From NCBI RefSeq assembly GCF_045862395.1, contig NZ_AP023087.1, forward strand, positions 62,001 through 126,000: a DNA stretch of 64,000 bases, written 5' to 3'. Of the stretch, positions 25,853 to 36,210 are shown piece after piece. Both the position numbers and the translations under genes were made by a program. Each line of letters opens with the position of its first letter. Position 1 is the first letter of the stretch. The stretch comes from Marinicellulosiphila megalodicopiae (lineage in GTDB: Bacteria > Pseudomonadota > Gammaproteobacteria > Pseudomonadales > Natronospirillaceae). The notes beneath the pieces are model-generated. The model was not told the origin of the DNA and made no database searches. It saw only the letters and a list, made by a program, of their open reading frames with translations.

Positions 25853-28800
25853 TTATTTCATGAAACGTTTGCGACGAGTCGCTACTGCAACAAACATCAA
25901 TAACGCTGCGAAGATAAAAGGTACAGAACCCGCATCAGCTTCGTCTTCAAGTTCTTGAACACGCGCTTCAGAAGCTGCTAAATCAGCCAATGCTTGACTT
26001 AATGCAGCATTTTGTTCTGGTGCAGCATTTTCATATGCAGTAATTGTAGCTTCAGCAGTTACTAAATCAGCTTCAGCAGCTGCTAAATCAGCTTCAGCAG
26101 CTGCTAAATCAGCTTCAGTTGCAGTTGCATCAGCTTGCAATGTAGTTAATGCAGTTTCTGCTGTAGCTAGATTGGCTTGCGCTGTAGCAAGCGCTGCTTG
26201 CGCTAGTGCTAATTCTGCTTCTGTCGCTTCAATATCTGAATAGGCCAATTCTAACGCTGCTTGTGCTTCAGCTAATTTCATTTGAGTTGCTATTAGTAAA
26301 GTATCATTATCAACCGCATTATTTACATCATTTTGACCTTTAGCAGTTAATGCTGGCGCTGAGGTCATAGATGAGTAATCAGTTGAACATACTGGAACCA
26401 TTGCCGCTGACATATCTGCTGCATAAGCTGCAGTCCACGCCATAGGAGCATTCCAGTTAACTGTAATTTCGTTTACAGACCAAGCGTCAATGTCATCTAA
26501 ATAACATTTTTCAGAAGCACAACCTTCTAAACGACCCGATGCAACAGAATCTTCAAGACCCATGTTCGGTCCACCAGATAATGCGCCAGCAGGTGCCATT
26601 GGGAATGCACCGTCAACAGCACCAGCCCAGAAACGGTGATGAGGTTCTATCAAAGCGTTTTCGCCATAACCAGAAACATAAGAGAAGTTCATTGGGTTGT
26701 TGCCCAATAAGTAACTCATGCTGTTGTTGAATGCGTCTAAATAACAGCTTTCTGCATTGTCGGTAATGTCGCTTGCAAGACCTAAAAGAATCATGTTGTT
26801 TACTGCAAATGAGTTTGAACCCCATAAATTTTTAGTCGTATCCATGCCAACAGAATAACCTGGGTTATGTGCAAACCATGCATAGTTGTCCGCTGCAGTT
26901 AACACTAATTCTTTAGCATCTGCTAATAAAGTCGCGTCCGCATTAAATGCTTCACCAGCTGTAACCATAGACAATAAACCTAGTGCGTTTGTTTGGCCCC
27001 AAGTAAAGATTGAGCTCGGCATTTCAAAGTCAGCATCATCAAATTGCTCATCGATTACAAAACGGTTATGAATAGGGGATGTGAATATGTCGTTCATATA
27101 CATCGCTTCGCCCGTTGCTAGGTACAATTCAACCGCTGCCCAGTAGAAATCATCCGCTACTTGTTGATCAGGATATAATCCGCCGCCATTTTCGTTGATT
27201 ACAGCTGCATTAGCGCCGCCTGCGTATTCAGTTGGATACATTTTAGCCGCTTCATATGCCACTTTAGCATTTGCTAAACATTCATCAGCGTAAGCTTGAT
27301 CAAACTCTTGAAATACACGGAAACACTGTGCACCGGTTGCTGCTACGTTTAACGTTGCTGCAGTAGTTGGTGGTTGAATGAAACGTTTTTTCACATCTTC
27401 ACTTGGAAGTTGTGGAATGCCTGTCCAGCCTAGGTTATGGATTTTATGGTAAACCATGCCTGCCATATCTTCGCCTGCAGGAATTTGCATTTTGAAGAAG
27501 AAATCTAATTCATATTTAGCTTCATCTAATAAATCAGGCAATGCGTTTGCAGTTTCAGCTGCAGGTAATGCCAGTGTATCTGTACCAAATGTATCTGCAT
27601 TTGAGCCTAATAAGTTAGCACGCTCATATTGATTCATTAATGTCCAAACAGAGATACCACCATTTACTACGTATTTACCGTGATCACCAGCGTCATACCA
27701 ACCGCCACTTACATCAACACCAATACGACAACCAGGAAGGGTTTCATCTAACTCAAGAGATGTGTCATCTTCTTTGTCAGCTTTACACGCCCATGTATCG
27801 ACCATACGATCATCGGTGTATAAAATCTCTTCAGTACCAATAACCATGTCATCTTCATCAAGAACATCAACAGTGATTGAACCGCCTACGTGACCAGCAT
27901 CACGAGCATGCTCTGCACCTACTAACGCTTCTTCAATCTCGATACCCGAACGGTTGTGGTAGAAATACGCTAATGCGTCAAATTGAAGTTGGTCAGCAAT
28001 CGAAGTTGAAATATCAAAAGGGAAACTTGAGATAATTTCAGTGCCTTCTGTTACTTCTAATACATAGTCAGAACCTTCAGCAATTACATCTGAGAAGTTA
28101 ATCTCATGAATGATGTCACCAGAATTAGCATCTTCACCAATTACAATCGTTGAACCAGTAGTGACTACTGCATCAGCGCTGTCTTTTAATGTCCAAGTAC
28201 GTGCGTTGTTTACATCTTCAGTAACGCCTTCTTCAACAATAATTTTGTATGTTGCAACTTTAGAAAATGCAGGTAAATAACCCACTTGGTTAACGGTTAC
28301 ATGTGGTAATACTGGCTCAACAGGTTGAATCACAGAGTTGCCGTTTGGATCTAATAATTCTAGATTGTCAAAACAAACTGTTTCACCTTCTAAGTCAGCA
28401 TTTGCGCCTAAAACAAAACGGAAATCCGCCGCTTCCGATGCTGGGTTAGTTTCTTCAGTAAATTCAAAATGCTGACCTGGCTCATCTAAGCGAGCAGTAA
28501 TAGCAACCGGTCCGCCAATTAAATCAGTATAAGTAGTCGTGTCATTTAAGCCTGCAGCGATAGTAACATCAGCCGTTGACCAAACATCAAACGCCATAGT
28601 AAGGCCAATGTCTGCTTTTAAATCAAACATTTTTTGTTGTAATTGTTGGCCCCAGTCAGCAGCGGTAGTTGTTGTAATGGATATACACATACGACCTTCA
28701 GTATCTACTTCAGAAGTACCTGCGCCTAAAGAAGCAGTAGTTGCAGTACTATCCCAATCAAGTCCAACTGTCCAAGCGGCAGCTGCAGCTTCAGCATCAG

Positions 28801-29380
28801 AAAAGTCACCCTCAGCCAATAGATTTTTAGCAGGTGGCTCAACCACTACGTTATCTAAACATACTGTTTCACCAACAGGTAAAAGTGCAGGCCCCATTTG
28901 GAAAGCAATTTTAGCCACATCAGTTGATGCTTCTGCTACATAATCCATTTCAAATAACATGCCCGTTGGATCAGTTAGCTCAGATGTAATTGAAATGGCA
29001 TATTCATTAAAAATAGCTGCGCCAACTGCTTCATCGTTAGCACCAAAGTTGATAGTTACGTCAGCTGTGTTTGACGTCCAAGCATTAAAACTTACTTTAT
29101 AAGTTTCACCTTCAACAAAAGTACGCCCAGATTGACGTAATTGAGCTGACCAAGGATGAACACCTTCCTCAGTAGTTGTTGTACAAAAACGACCTTGATC
29201 GTCAACAACGTTAGTACCAGATCCATCGCTTTCCCACCAGGCCGGTGTTTCCCATAATGCGAACGAACCGTTTGCAAAATCCCCGTTCTCAATCAATGTT
29301 GGCGTTGCGCCAGCCAGCATTGGTTGCACCATCAAAGTCGCAATAGCGACACTTAAAGATGCTTTTTTAAAATTTTTCAT
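25853..29380 (-). CDS. Modular GH9 endoglucanase with two CBM4/9-like domains
   Basis: 1,175 aa from the ATG at 29380 (an earlier in-frame start at 29416 lacks a signal-like N terminus). Order: signal peptide 1-26; CBM4/9-like domain about 27-185; second about 187-345; CelD-type Ig-like domain from HVTVNQVGYLPAFSKVATY to about 465; GH9 catalytic domain to about 1010. Catalytic residues are visible: GGWYDAGDHGKY (D563, D566), GYGENALIEPHHR, and the acid E971 in WSVNEITVNW. A roughly 100-residue Ala/Glu heptad-like tail with a tandem AEADLAA repeat follows, then a C-terminal hydrophobic segment and RRKRFMK. It is secreted and probably surface-retained, and cleaves beta-1,4-glucans. The Ala-rich tail is unusual for GH9. 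Confidence 0.95.
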   Translation of the reverse strand: MKNFKKASLSVAIATLMVQPMLAGATPTLIENGDFANGSFALWETPAWWESDGSGTNVVDDQGRFCTTTTEEGVHPWSAQLRQSGRTFVEGETYKVSFNAWTSNTADVTINFGANDEAVGAAIFNEYAISITSELTDPTGMLFEMDYVAEASTDVAKIAFQMGPALLPVGETVCLDNVVVEPPAKNLLAEGDFSDAEAAAAAWTVGLDWDSTATTASLGAGTSEVDTEGRMCISITTTTAADWGQQLQQKMFDLKADIGLTMAFDVWSTADVTIAAGLNDTTTYTDLIGGPVAITARLDEPGQHFEFTEETNPASEAADFRFVLGANADLEGETVCFDNLELLDPNGNSVIQPVEPVLPHVTVNQVGYLPAFSKVATYKIIVEEGVTEDVNNARTWTLKDSADAVVTTGSTIVIGEDANSGDIIHEINFSDVIAEGSDYVLEVTEGTEIISSFPFDISTSIADQLQFDALAYFYHNRSGIEIEEALVGAEHARDAGHVGGSITVDVLDEDDMVIGTEEILYTDDRMVDTWACKADKEDDTSLELDETLPGCRIGVDVSGGWYDAGDHGKYVVNGGISVWTLMNQYERANLLGSNADTFGTDTLALPAAETANALPDLLDEAKYELDFFFKMQIPAGEDMAGMVYHKIHNLGWTGIPQLPSEDVKKRFIQPPTTAATLNVAATGAQCFRVFQEFDQAYADECLANAKVAYEAAKMYPTEYAGGANAAVINENGGGLYPDQQVADDFYWAAVELYLATGEAMYMNDIFTSPIHNRFVIDEQFDDADFEMPSSIFTWGQTNALGLLSMVTAGEAFNADATLLADAKELVLTAADNYAWFAHNPGYSVGMDTTKNLWGSNSFAVNNMILLGLASDITDNAESCYLDAFNNSMSYLLGNNPMNFSYVSGYGENALIEPHHRFWAGAVDGAFPMAPAGALSGGPNMGLEDSVASGRLEGCASEKCYLDDIDAWSVNEITVNWNAPMAWTAAYAADMSAAMVPVCSTDYSSMTSAPALTAKGQNDVNNAVDNDTLLIATQMKLAEAQAALELAYSDIEATEAELALAQAALATAQANLATAETALTTLQADATATEADLAAAEADLAAAEADLVTAEATITAYENAAPEQNAALSQALADLAASEARVQELEDEADAGSVPFIFAALLMFVAVATRRKRFMK

Positions 29381-29646
29381 TTTCTTTGCTCTCTTCCAGT
29401 TTGTGAATTCATGCAAATGTTACTGCATGATCAAAAAATAACCGCAAAAATTTAACACAATCCGTGTCCAAAATGAATTCTTATAAAATGCAAATGTGAT
29501 TGCATTCTAATGTTGCATAATTTCAAAAATTCAATTGATTTGCATTTGTTTCGGTATTGTTTAGTAAAAAATAAAATTGGATTGGTAAAATGTAAAAAAC
29601 TCATCTAAACCTATAGAAGTAGTCCGTTTTCTTTTGAGGTATTGTT

Positions 29647-30804
29647 GTGTCCCATTCACATAAAATTGCAATTTTTGACCCTGAAGGTTTATTTCCTTTT
29701 TTGCTTGAGTTCTCTGAGCAATTCGCCTTAAAACAGTTTCCAGATGTCTCAGAAGTTAACGACTGCAACCTTGAACTGACCAATTTAATTTTAATTTGCC
29801 ATAAAGATGCAATCCAAGGCATTGAGCTTGCTGCAAAAATTAATCAGCAACAAGATGACATGCCACCTTCAGTATTATTTGTACCTGATATCAACACAGA
29901 AGAACGCATTAAAGCCTATCAAGAAGGCGTGGATGATTTACCTGAAAAAGACATTACAGCCGATGAATTTGTAGCCCGTTGTTTTAGATTGATATTCGAC
30001 CAAATTGCCAATAAACAATTGAAATCTCAAATTGTTCAAGCGAACAAAATGGCGTTTATGGCCATGGCAAACACCAGTGATTTAGGTATTAATATTCAAT
30101 TTTTGTTGGATTGCAATCAATGCAAAGATTTAAATGAATTAGGCGTATGTTTGCTTAATTCTCTCAAAAATTATGACTTGCATTGCAGTTTGCAAATACG
30201 AGGGAAATTTGAAGAACGTAATATGGAAGAAAACGGCATGCCCAGAGAAATGGAGAGTCAACTTTTGTCGCAAATGAAAGACAGAGGCCGTTATTACGAT
30301 TTTGGCCAGCGCAGCATCATGAATTACGAAAATGTCTCCATTTTAGTTAAAAATATGCCGATTGAAGATGAAGCAAAATACGGAATGATAAAAGATAACG
30401 TGTTTTCTTTGTTACAAGGTTTAAGTGCAAGAGTGATAGCTCTTGATAATGAAATTGCACTAGAGCAAGAAATGGAAACCATTATGATGCTTACTCAACG
30501 TATGCAAAAAGTGATGTCACTCAACGAAGAAGCTTCCATGCAAACTATGAAACTATCCATAGAAAACCTTGAAGATGTGGCTGTTAGTATGGAAAGTTTG
30601 TTGCCTTTTCTTGGCATAACGCTAGAGCAAGAAGATCAAATCGAATCAATTTTATCCACAGCAATCGAAACCAATCAAACGATATTCTCTCAAGCGTTAC
30701 AAAAAGACGATGAGTTCGGCACCATGTTAACTAAAATCAATCATGTACTATTGAATAAAGTAGATGGCAAAGTCGATTTTGAGCAACTCCACCGCTTAAT
30801 GTAA
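29647..30804 (+). CDS. Response-regulator-like protein with divergent receiver
   Basis: 385 aa with a GTG start. The N-terminal 120 residues have receiver-like alternation (KIAIFDPEG, LTNLILICHKDA, PSVLFVPDIN, EEGVDDLPEKDI-type end). The usual acidic pair and phospho-acceptor Asp are not in their canonical places, so phosphorylation is doubtful. The remaining 260 residues are mostly helical, with a Cys-containing stretch (LLDCNQCKDLNELGVCLLNS) resembling the response-regulator/GAF-like arrangement seen in some marine gammaproteobacteria. No DNA-binding or output domain is recognised. It is divergent from the GH9 gene and convergent with the SNF2 gene. Confidence 0.65.
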   Translation: MSHSHKIAIFDPEGLFPFLLEFSEQFALKQFPDVSEVNDCNLELTNLILICHKDAIQGIELAAKINQQQDDMPPSVLFVPDINTEERIKAYQEGVDDLPEKDITADEFVARCFRLIFDQIANKQLKSQIVQANKMAFMAMANTSDLGINIQFLLDCNQCKDLNELGVCLLNSLKNYDLHCSLQIRGKFEERNMEENGMPREMESQLLSQMKDRGRYYDFGQRSIMNYENVSILVKNMPIEDEAKYGMIKDNVFSLLQGLSARVIALDNEIALEQEMETIMMLTQRMQKVMSLNEEASMQTMKLSIENLEDVAVSMESLLPFLGITLEQEDQIESILSTAIETNQTIFSQALQKDDEFGTMLTKINHVLLNKVDGKVDFEQLHRLM

Positions 30805-30815
30805 TTCTTCTGAAA

Positions 30816-33800
30816 TTATGAAGGGTTAATATCAAATAACGACAATAATTGATCGCCGTTTAGCGACTCCATTTCGCCACTTTTATTATCATAAACCGAT
30901 TGTGCCATGCGTTGTTTTTGTTTTTGCAATTCTAAAACGCGTTCTTCAATACTATTTTGCGTCACCAGTTTATACACAAATACCGGTTTGTCTTGCCCAA
31001 TACGATACGCTCGATCGGTTGCTTGGCTTTCAGCTGCTGGGTTCCACCATGGATCAAAGTGAATCACAGTATCTGCCTGAGTTAAGTTTAAACCCACGCC
31101 TCCTGCTTTTAATGAAATCAAAAACACATCTACTTCACCACTTGTAAAACGCTCAATGGCTTCTTCGCGTTTGCGCGTTTGTCCTGTTAATTTTGTCGTT
31201 TCAATATTGTGAGCGGTTAAGGTCGATTCTATGATTTTTAGCATTTGCGCAAATTGCGAAAAGATTAAAATCTTGCGCCCTTCTGCAATCATTTCAGGCA
31301 GGGTATCTAATAAAAACTCTAACTTTGCACTGCTTTGCACTTTTTCAGCATCGGGCAATTTCACCAATTGCGGATGACAGCAAGCTTGGCGTAATTTTAA
31401 TAAGGCATCTAAAAATTCAATTTGGCTTTTGGCGATGCCTTTTTCTTTAAGCAACTGACGCACGCGTTTTTCCATGGTGACACGAATGCTTTCGTACAAC
31501 CTGCGTTGGTCTGACGGCATATCTAAATATTGAATAATTTCCGTTTTGTTAGGTAGTTCTGTGGCAACGGCATCTTTGGTCCGGCGCAATAAAAACGGTT
31601 TAATGCGTTCGTTTAACCAATTTTGTGCGGTTTTATCGCCTTCCTCGATGGGTTTTCTGTAAAGCTCATTAAAGCGTTTATTGTTATTTAAAAATCCAGG
31701 CATTAAGAAATCAAACAACGACCATAATTCACCTAAATGGTTTTCCATTGGTGTACCAGTCATGCAAATACGATGATGCGCTTTAAGCTGTTTTATCGCT
31801 TGAGTCATTTTAGCTTTCGGGTTTTTGATCACCTGAGCTTCATCTAACACCAACCACAGCCATCTGCGCTGCATGTGCACTTCAATATCACGATGAATCA
31901 AAGGATAGGTTGTAATCACAAGATGATAATCGGCAACTCGATCAAATAAATCATGGCGTTGCGGTCCGTGTAAAACTAATACTTTTAAATTTGGTGCAAA
32001 CTTAGCCGCTTCATTACGCCAGTTACCAATCAAACTGGTTGGGCACACCACCATCATCGGCTCTGTAATTTTGTCTGCGTTATACAATACCTGCATCATA
32101 GACAACGCTTGCACGGTTTTACCTAATCCCATGTCGTCGGCTAAAATGCCACCAAATCCATATTCTTGTAAAAAGTTAATCCAATTTAACCCTTGTTGCT
32201 GATATTCACGCAGCTCAGCTTGAAGACCTTTTGGTGCGTCTATTGCGGTGATGCCTGAAAAATCTTTCAGTTTTTTAGCTAACGACTGAATTTTTTTGCT
32301 GCCAGACCAAGTATTCACAAACGGAATATGATTTAACACATCCGCATGGTAGCGCCCAATTTTCCCATCTTTGTTTGTCAGCTGATTTAAAATTCTAATA
32401 ATCGGCTCGATGTCCGTTTTGTTGAATTTTAAGAAGTCTCCTTTGTTTGGCACCAAAATTTTATCGGGTAAATTTTCCCAATCTTCAATGTTGGCTAACC
32501 CGTCAATTAACAAAGGCACTAAATCGATTTTCTCACCATTTAAAGTGACGGATAAACCCAATTCAAACCAGTTATCAAATTCAGACGCTTCTGTACTGAC
32601 ATCACCTTGCGCGTGGTCAATCTCATAAATTTCAGGCAATGAGACATTATTTAATATAACTTCCCAGCCCGCACTTTCAAGAATTTCCTGGGCATCGTCT
32701 TTAAACTTCGTCCAAAAGAACACATCTTCAGATACGAATTTATTTTCATTTTTTGAAGTATGAATCAAAATGGGATCATTCAACCCTAACTCGCGTAACA
32801 TTAATAACGCAGAACGCTCTTTGCCTAAATCTCGATGCCAGCGATGCAATTGCTCGTCTATTTTAAATACAGTCGGATTCATGGATTCGTATTGATTATA
32901 ATCCGTCACAAATTCATCGTATTGATAATAGAATTTCGCAAAATAATGATTCAGTTTTTCATCAAAATCGATGTGTAAAAGCGGTTTAAAGTCGCCATTA
33001 AACTCAACCACATTTAAATCAACAGGCACAGTAATGGGCAAGTTTCGATCAAATACCCACATCGAAAACTGCTTGGCATCATCTTCACTTAGTGGGGGTA
33101 AATCATTTAAATGTTCAATAATTTTAGGCGTTAACATGGTCGAGATCTGACCAATTTTATTGCTCGCCACATTCAAATAATGCATTGGTGTGGTAGGTAA
33201 TAATACATAATCAGGGCGCTGATCCACCAAAATTTCTAATGTATAGGGGGCGTTGTCAGTCCATTTGAACTCAAATTTTTGCTTCATAGGTTCAATGCTA
33301 AAAGGGGGGGTGTCCGTGGTTTGCCAAAAGCATCGACCCGTTGCAACCATTTTGATTAACACCTGCGCTCTGGCAGCGTTATAAATTTCAAATGAGTTAT
33401 TCACATCTTGGGCACTAAATGACATGTTGTTAAACACTTCGCAATCTAGCTGGGTCACATAATCGTCAATGCAGTTATAGATCACATCATTGGTCATGGA
33501 CTTTAAATTAATGGTGACACCTTTATTGATGCCCTCATGTTTGTTGCGCTTGGTTTTTCTCACCTCAACTTCTAAGCCGTTAATGCCAGTGCTTAACACA
33601 TACACCAAAAAGTCTTCATGAATTGACTGGGTATCACTTGATTTAGTTAAGATATTTTTTTGTTCGGCATTTTCAAACCACGATTGCATATTGGATTTTT
33701 TAACAACGGGCTCGATCACGTCTTTTGAAGTGGGATCTAAAAACAAACCATTATCGTATGCTTGTAATATTAACGCAGCCCCGTGTTTGCATTGATCGGA

Positions 33801-34022
33801 ATCTGAGCATTCGCAATCTGTTATAAACTCACCTTCGCTGATCCAAGCCTCGGTGAAATAACGCATATTACCGCCACCTAAGACCGTACCGCTGACCACA
33901 TTTCCATCTTGATACTTATCCAAAGTAAGATCAAATACTCGACCTTCATCATAATACTTCTTACCTCTGTGGTAAGTGACCGCACTAAAAGAAGCTTTAA
34001 CGTGTTTTTTTTGAATAAGCAT
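30816..34022 (-). CDS. SWIM zinc-finger SNF2-family helicase
   Basis: 1,068 aa from ATG 34022; a TTG 18 codons earlier is possible but less likely. The N-terminal SWIM zinc motif is C70-x-C72-x5-C78-x-H80 (DCECSDSDQCKHG). A long middle region follows, then the SNF2 motor: Walker A DDMGLGKTV (K635), DEAQ box LVLDEAQVIKN (D727), motif III MTGTPMENH, and C-terminal motifs FLISLKAGGVGLNLTQADTV and DRAYRIGQ. Bacterial SWIM-SNF2 proteins are widespread DNA translocases of uncertain role (transcription recycling or repair). It is convergent with the upstream response-regulator-like gene, only 11 bp apart. Confidence 0.95.
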   Translation of the reverse strand: MLIQKKHVKASFSAVTYHRGKKYYDEGRVFDLTLDKYQDGNVVSGTVLGGGNMRYFTEAWISEGEFITDCECSDSDQCKHGAALILQAYDNGLFLDPTSKDVIEPVVKKSNMQSWFENAEQKNILTKSSDTQSIHEDFLVYVLSTGINGLEVEVRKTKRNKHEGINKGVTINLKSMTNDVIYNCIDDYVTQLDCEVFNNMSFSAQDVNNSFEIYNAARAQVLIKMVATGRCFWQTTDTPPFSIEPMKQKFEFKWTDNAPYTLEILVDQRPDYVLLPTTPMHYLNVASNKIGQISTMLTPKIIEHLNDLPPLSEDDAKQFSMWVFDRNLPITVPVDLNVVEFNGDFKPLLHIDFDEKLNHYFAKFYYQYDEFVTDYNQYESMNPTVFKIDEQLHRWHRDLGKERSALLMLRELGLNDPILIHTSKNENKFVSEDVFFWTKFKDDAQEILESAGWEVILNNVSLPEIYEIDHAQGDVSTEASEFDNWFELGLSVTLNGEKIDLVPLLIDGLANIEDWENLPDKILVPNKGDFLKFNKTDIEPIIRILNQLTNKDGKIGRYHADVLNHIPFVNTWSGSKKIQSLAKKLKDFSGITAIDAPKGLQAELREYQQQGLNWINFLQEYGFGGILADDMGLGKTVQALSMMQVLYNADKITEPMMVVCPTSLIGNWRNEAAKFAPNLKVLVLHGPQRHDLFDRVADYHLVITTYPLIHRDIEVHMQRRWLWLVLDEAQVIKNPKAKMTQAIKQLKAHHRICMTGTPMENHLGELWSLFDFLMPGFLNNNKRFNELYRKPIEEGDKTAQNWLNERIKPFLLRRTKDAVATELPNKTEIIQYLDMPSDQRRLYESIRVTMEKRVRQLLKEKGIAKSQIEFLDALLKLRQACCHPQLVKLPDAEKVQSSAKLEFLLDTLPEMIAEGRKILIFSQFAQMLKIIESTLTAHNIETTKLTGQTRKREEAIERFTSGEVDVFLISLKAGGVGLNLTQADTVIHFDPWWNPAAESQATDRAYRIGQDKPVFVYKLVTQNSIEERVLELQKQKQRMAQSVYDNKSGEMESLNGDQLLSLFDINPS

Positions 34023-34076
34023 ATTGGATAAAGGCAGCTGAAAAAATGGACAAGTATTGTACAGGGTTTTAAGCAA

Positions 34077-34421
34077 GGATAGCGGGTTTACAGCAAATGT
34101 TTTTTAATTAATTTCGTTTGTGTTGTTTTGCTGTTTTTTAAAGCACCACTTTGTAGGTCAACCAAAAGATTAATTTGTGTACGGATGCAGGATTTAAAAC
34201 GACTGCAAAATACAGCTAACGCAACCTCATTTTAAAACGCAAAAAAAGTGATTCTTTTGTGCGGTTTTAGACTCTTTGTTTATTTAATCCATACAAAGTC
34301 AGGGCAAAAACAATTCAAATAAACAAATTTTTTCTTAACAGGTTATAATCTCCCTTTTTCAATATTGTTGTATGGAATGTTTAACTTTCTACAGCCCAAA
34401 TTTTGCATATAGGAAGTTCAT
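34077..34421 (+). promoter_or_regulatory. Intergenic region with possible -10 box
   Basis: 345 bp between the divergent SNF2 gene and the 149-aa orphan. A TATAAT at 34344-34349 lies 78 bp before the orphan's start, but no good -35 box is present at the usual spacing. Nothing else is recognised. Confidence 0.3.
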
Positions 34422-34871
34422 ATGTTTTTGCTTAGCAACATCAAAGATAGAGATTACAAAAAGTTATACCCAACTGAGCGCGGTGTGATTTTTGATATTA
34501 CTGATAAACAGTTGAAAAACGCAAAAAACATTGCGTGGAACGATCTTAAAGAAGGCAGCATCATTTGTGTTGTAACAAGTACACGTAATGTGAGTACTTT
34601 TTTTAGAGTTACCGAAGTGAAAGGTGCTGGTGACGCTACCGAAGAAGCAGGCGAATCGTTTATTTTAAAGGGCGATATCGTGGGTAAATTAGCATCTGAA
34701 ACCAGCATGGGTGCGCTTCTTAGTCGTTTCAAGGTGGAACATAAGTTTTTACCTAAAAACAAATTCAGCATCGGATTTAACGTTGCAGACTTAGGTGACG
34801 CTCTAGATAAACTTAAAATTAGAACCCGTGAAGAAAGCTTAACGGTTGCAGAGTTAAAAGCCGGCGAATAG
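34422..34871 (+). CDS. Conserved-looking orphan protein, function unknown
   Basis: 149 aa, soluble, beta-rich by inspection. The N-terminal half (MFLLSNIKDRDYKKLYPTER, VIFDITDKQLKNAKNIAWND) is followed by SIICVVTSTRNVSTFFRVTE, which could be a small beta-barrel. I do not recognise the family and assign no function. AGGAAGTTC is a strong ribosome binding site. The gene has its own terminator and no close neighbour on its strand, so it is probably monocistronic and well expressed. Confidence 0.75.
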   Translation: MFLLSNIKDRDYKKLYPTERGVIFDITDKQLKNAKNIAWNDLKEGSIICVVTSTRNVSTFFRVTEVKGAGDATEEAGESFILKGDIVGKLASETSMGALLSRFKVEHKFLPKNKFSIGFNVADLGDALDKLKIRTREESLTVAELKAGE

Positions 34872-34896
34872 TGATAAGTACAGATTTTATACAATT

Positions 34897-34933
34897 AAAC
34901 CCAAACATGGTGCGCCAGTTTGGGTTTTTTTAT
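34897..34933 (+). terminator. Rho-independent terminator after orphan gene
   Basis: The stem AAACCCAAAC / GTTTGGGTTT is followed by a run of T, 25 bp beyond the stop. Confidence 0.9.
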
Positions 34934-35033
34934 GCAAGCTCAATGGTGTTTAAAATCTTGATGTTTGAGTAGAATTTCAATTGGAAAAGATAGGAAAATT
35001 TGGCGGATAAAAAAACTGAGCAGAAATTTAGAT

Positions 35034-35056
35034 CATTTTGGATCCGACCCCAGGAT
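35034..35056. repeat. Single GGATCCGACCCC repeat half
   Basis: TTTTGGATCCGACCCCAGG matches, with one mismatch, one arm of the inverted repeats at 58474-58590, and with more differences those at 57411-57536. No partner arm is seen nearby. It is probably a solo dispersed element upstream of scpA. Confidence 0.6.
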
Positions 35057-35283
35057 CTTCACTTACAAACGGTAACAAATTTAAGCCCCTTCAGACTTTG
35101 AATTCAGTCCCATTGTTCTGCAAAATAGCGTATCAATTCCCCCTTAAAAACGGTTATAATCGGCCTTTTTTTGCACAGCTGTTAATAATTTGAGCAATCC
35201 TTAGATCAAACCTTTAATTGACAGTTTGCAGCAGCAACCACTTATAAAATTACCCAAAACAATTAAACGGCAATGAGCATTCA

Positions 35284-36210
35284 ATGAGCGACATGGAAAT
35301 TGAACTTGAATCTGATTCTGACGAAGTGTCGGTGACAGATCAAGACATTACTAAACTGGAGTTAAAAACTGGCTTGCGTTTAAGTGACGCAAAGCAGGAT
35401 GCACAGGCGCGTCAGTCCGAAATGCCATTTGCCATTGTCGCGGGTAAAGAAATGATTCAGTTGCCGCTGGATTTGTTTATTCCACCAGATTGCCTTGAAG
35501 TGTTTTTAGACAGTTTTGAAGGCCCACTGGATTTATTGCTTTATTTAATCAAAAAACAAAACATCGATGTATTGCAAATTAATGTGTTTGAAATTACCAA
35601 ACAATACATGGCATACGTTGAGTTAATGCAATCGGTGAATTTAGAATTGGCTGGCGAATATTTGGTAATGGCTGCCATGTTGACTGAAATTAAGTCGCGT
35701 ATCTTATTGCCACGTAACGAAGAGGGCGAAGAGGAAGACGATGGATTAGATCCTCGGGCTGAGTTAATTCGTCGATTACAAGAATACGAACAATTTAAAA
35801 CCGCCGCGCAAAACATCGAAGAAATGCCACGTACTGGGCGTGATATTTTCATTCGTACCGCTTCTAAAGTGGAATCTGACGCACCTTTGGTGCATCCAGA
35901 TATAGAAATGGAAGAGATCATGCGGGCATTTAAGTTTATTTTAGAGCGCGCTGAAATGGAGGTGGGGCATGAAGTTGCTTACGAAACACTGTCTACTCGC
36001 GAGCGAATGAGCCAAGTATTAGAGCGCCTTAAGGGTAAGGCGTTTGTTCCATATATTTCATTGTTTGATGCGTCTGAAGGTCGTTTAGGTGTGGTAGTGA
36101 CGTTTTTGGCAATTATGGAGTTAGCAAAAGAACAACTGGTGGATTTGGTTCAAAATGAATTATTTGGACCAATTCATGTAAAAGCGAAAGGTGCGCCTGA
36201 GAATGAATGA
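35284..36210 (+). CDS. scpA: Segregation and condensation protein A
   Basis: 308 aa kleisin subunit of the SMC-ScpAB condensin that compacts and segregates the chromosome. The diagnostic motif FEGPLDLLLYLIKKQNIDVL lies near residues 79-98, after a 78-aa acidic extension. EYLVMAAMLTEIKSRILLP and the C-terminal winged helix (AIMELAKEQLVDLVQ) complete the kleisin layout. A TATAAT at 35155-35160, about 125 bp upstream, may be the -10 box of the operon. It overlaps scpB by 8 bp. Confidence 0.96.
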   Translation: MSDMEIELESDSDEVSVTDQDITKLELKTGLRLSDAKQDAQARQSEMPFAIVAGKEMIQLPLDLFIPPDCLEVFLDSFEGPLDLLLYLIKKQNIDVLQINVFEITKQYMAYVELMQSVNLELAGEYLVMAAMLTEIKSRILLPRNEEGEEEDDGLDPRAELIRRLQEYEQFKTAAQNIEEMPRTGRDIFIRTASKVESDAPLVHPDIEMEEIMRAFKFILERAEMEVGHEVAYETLSTRERMSQVLERLKGKAFVPYISLFDASEGRLGVVVTFLAIMELAKEQLVDLVQNELFGPIHVKAKGAPENE

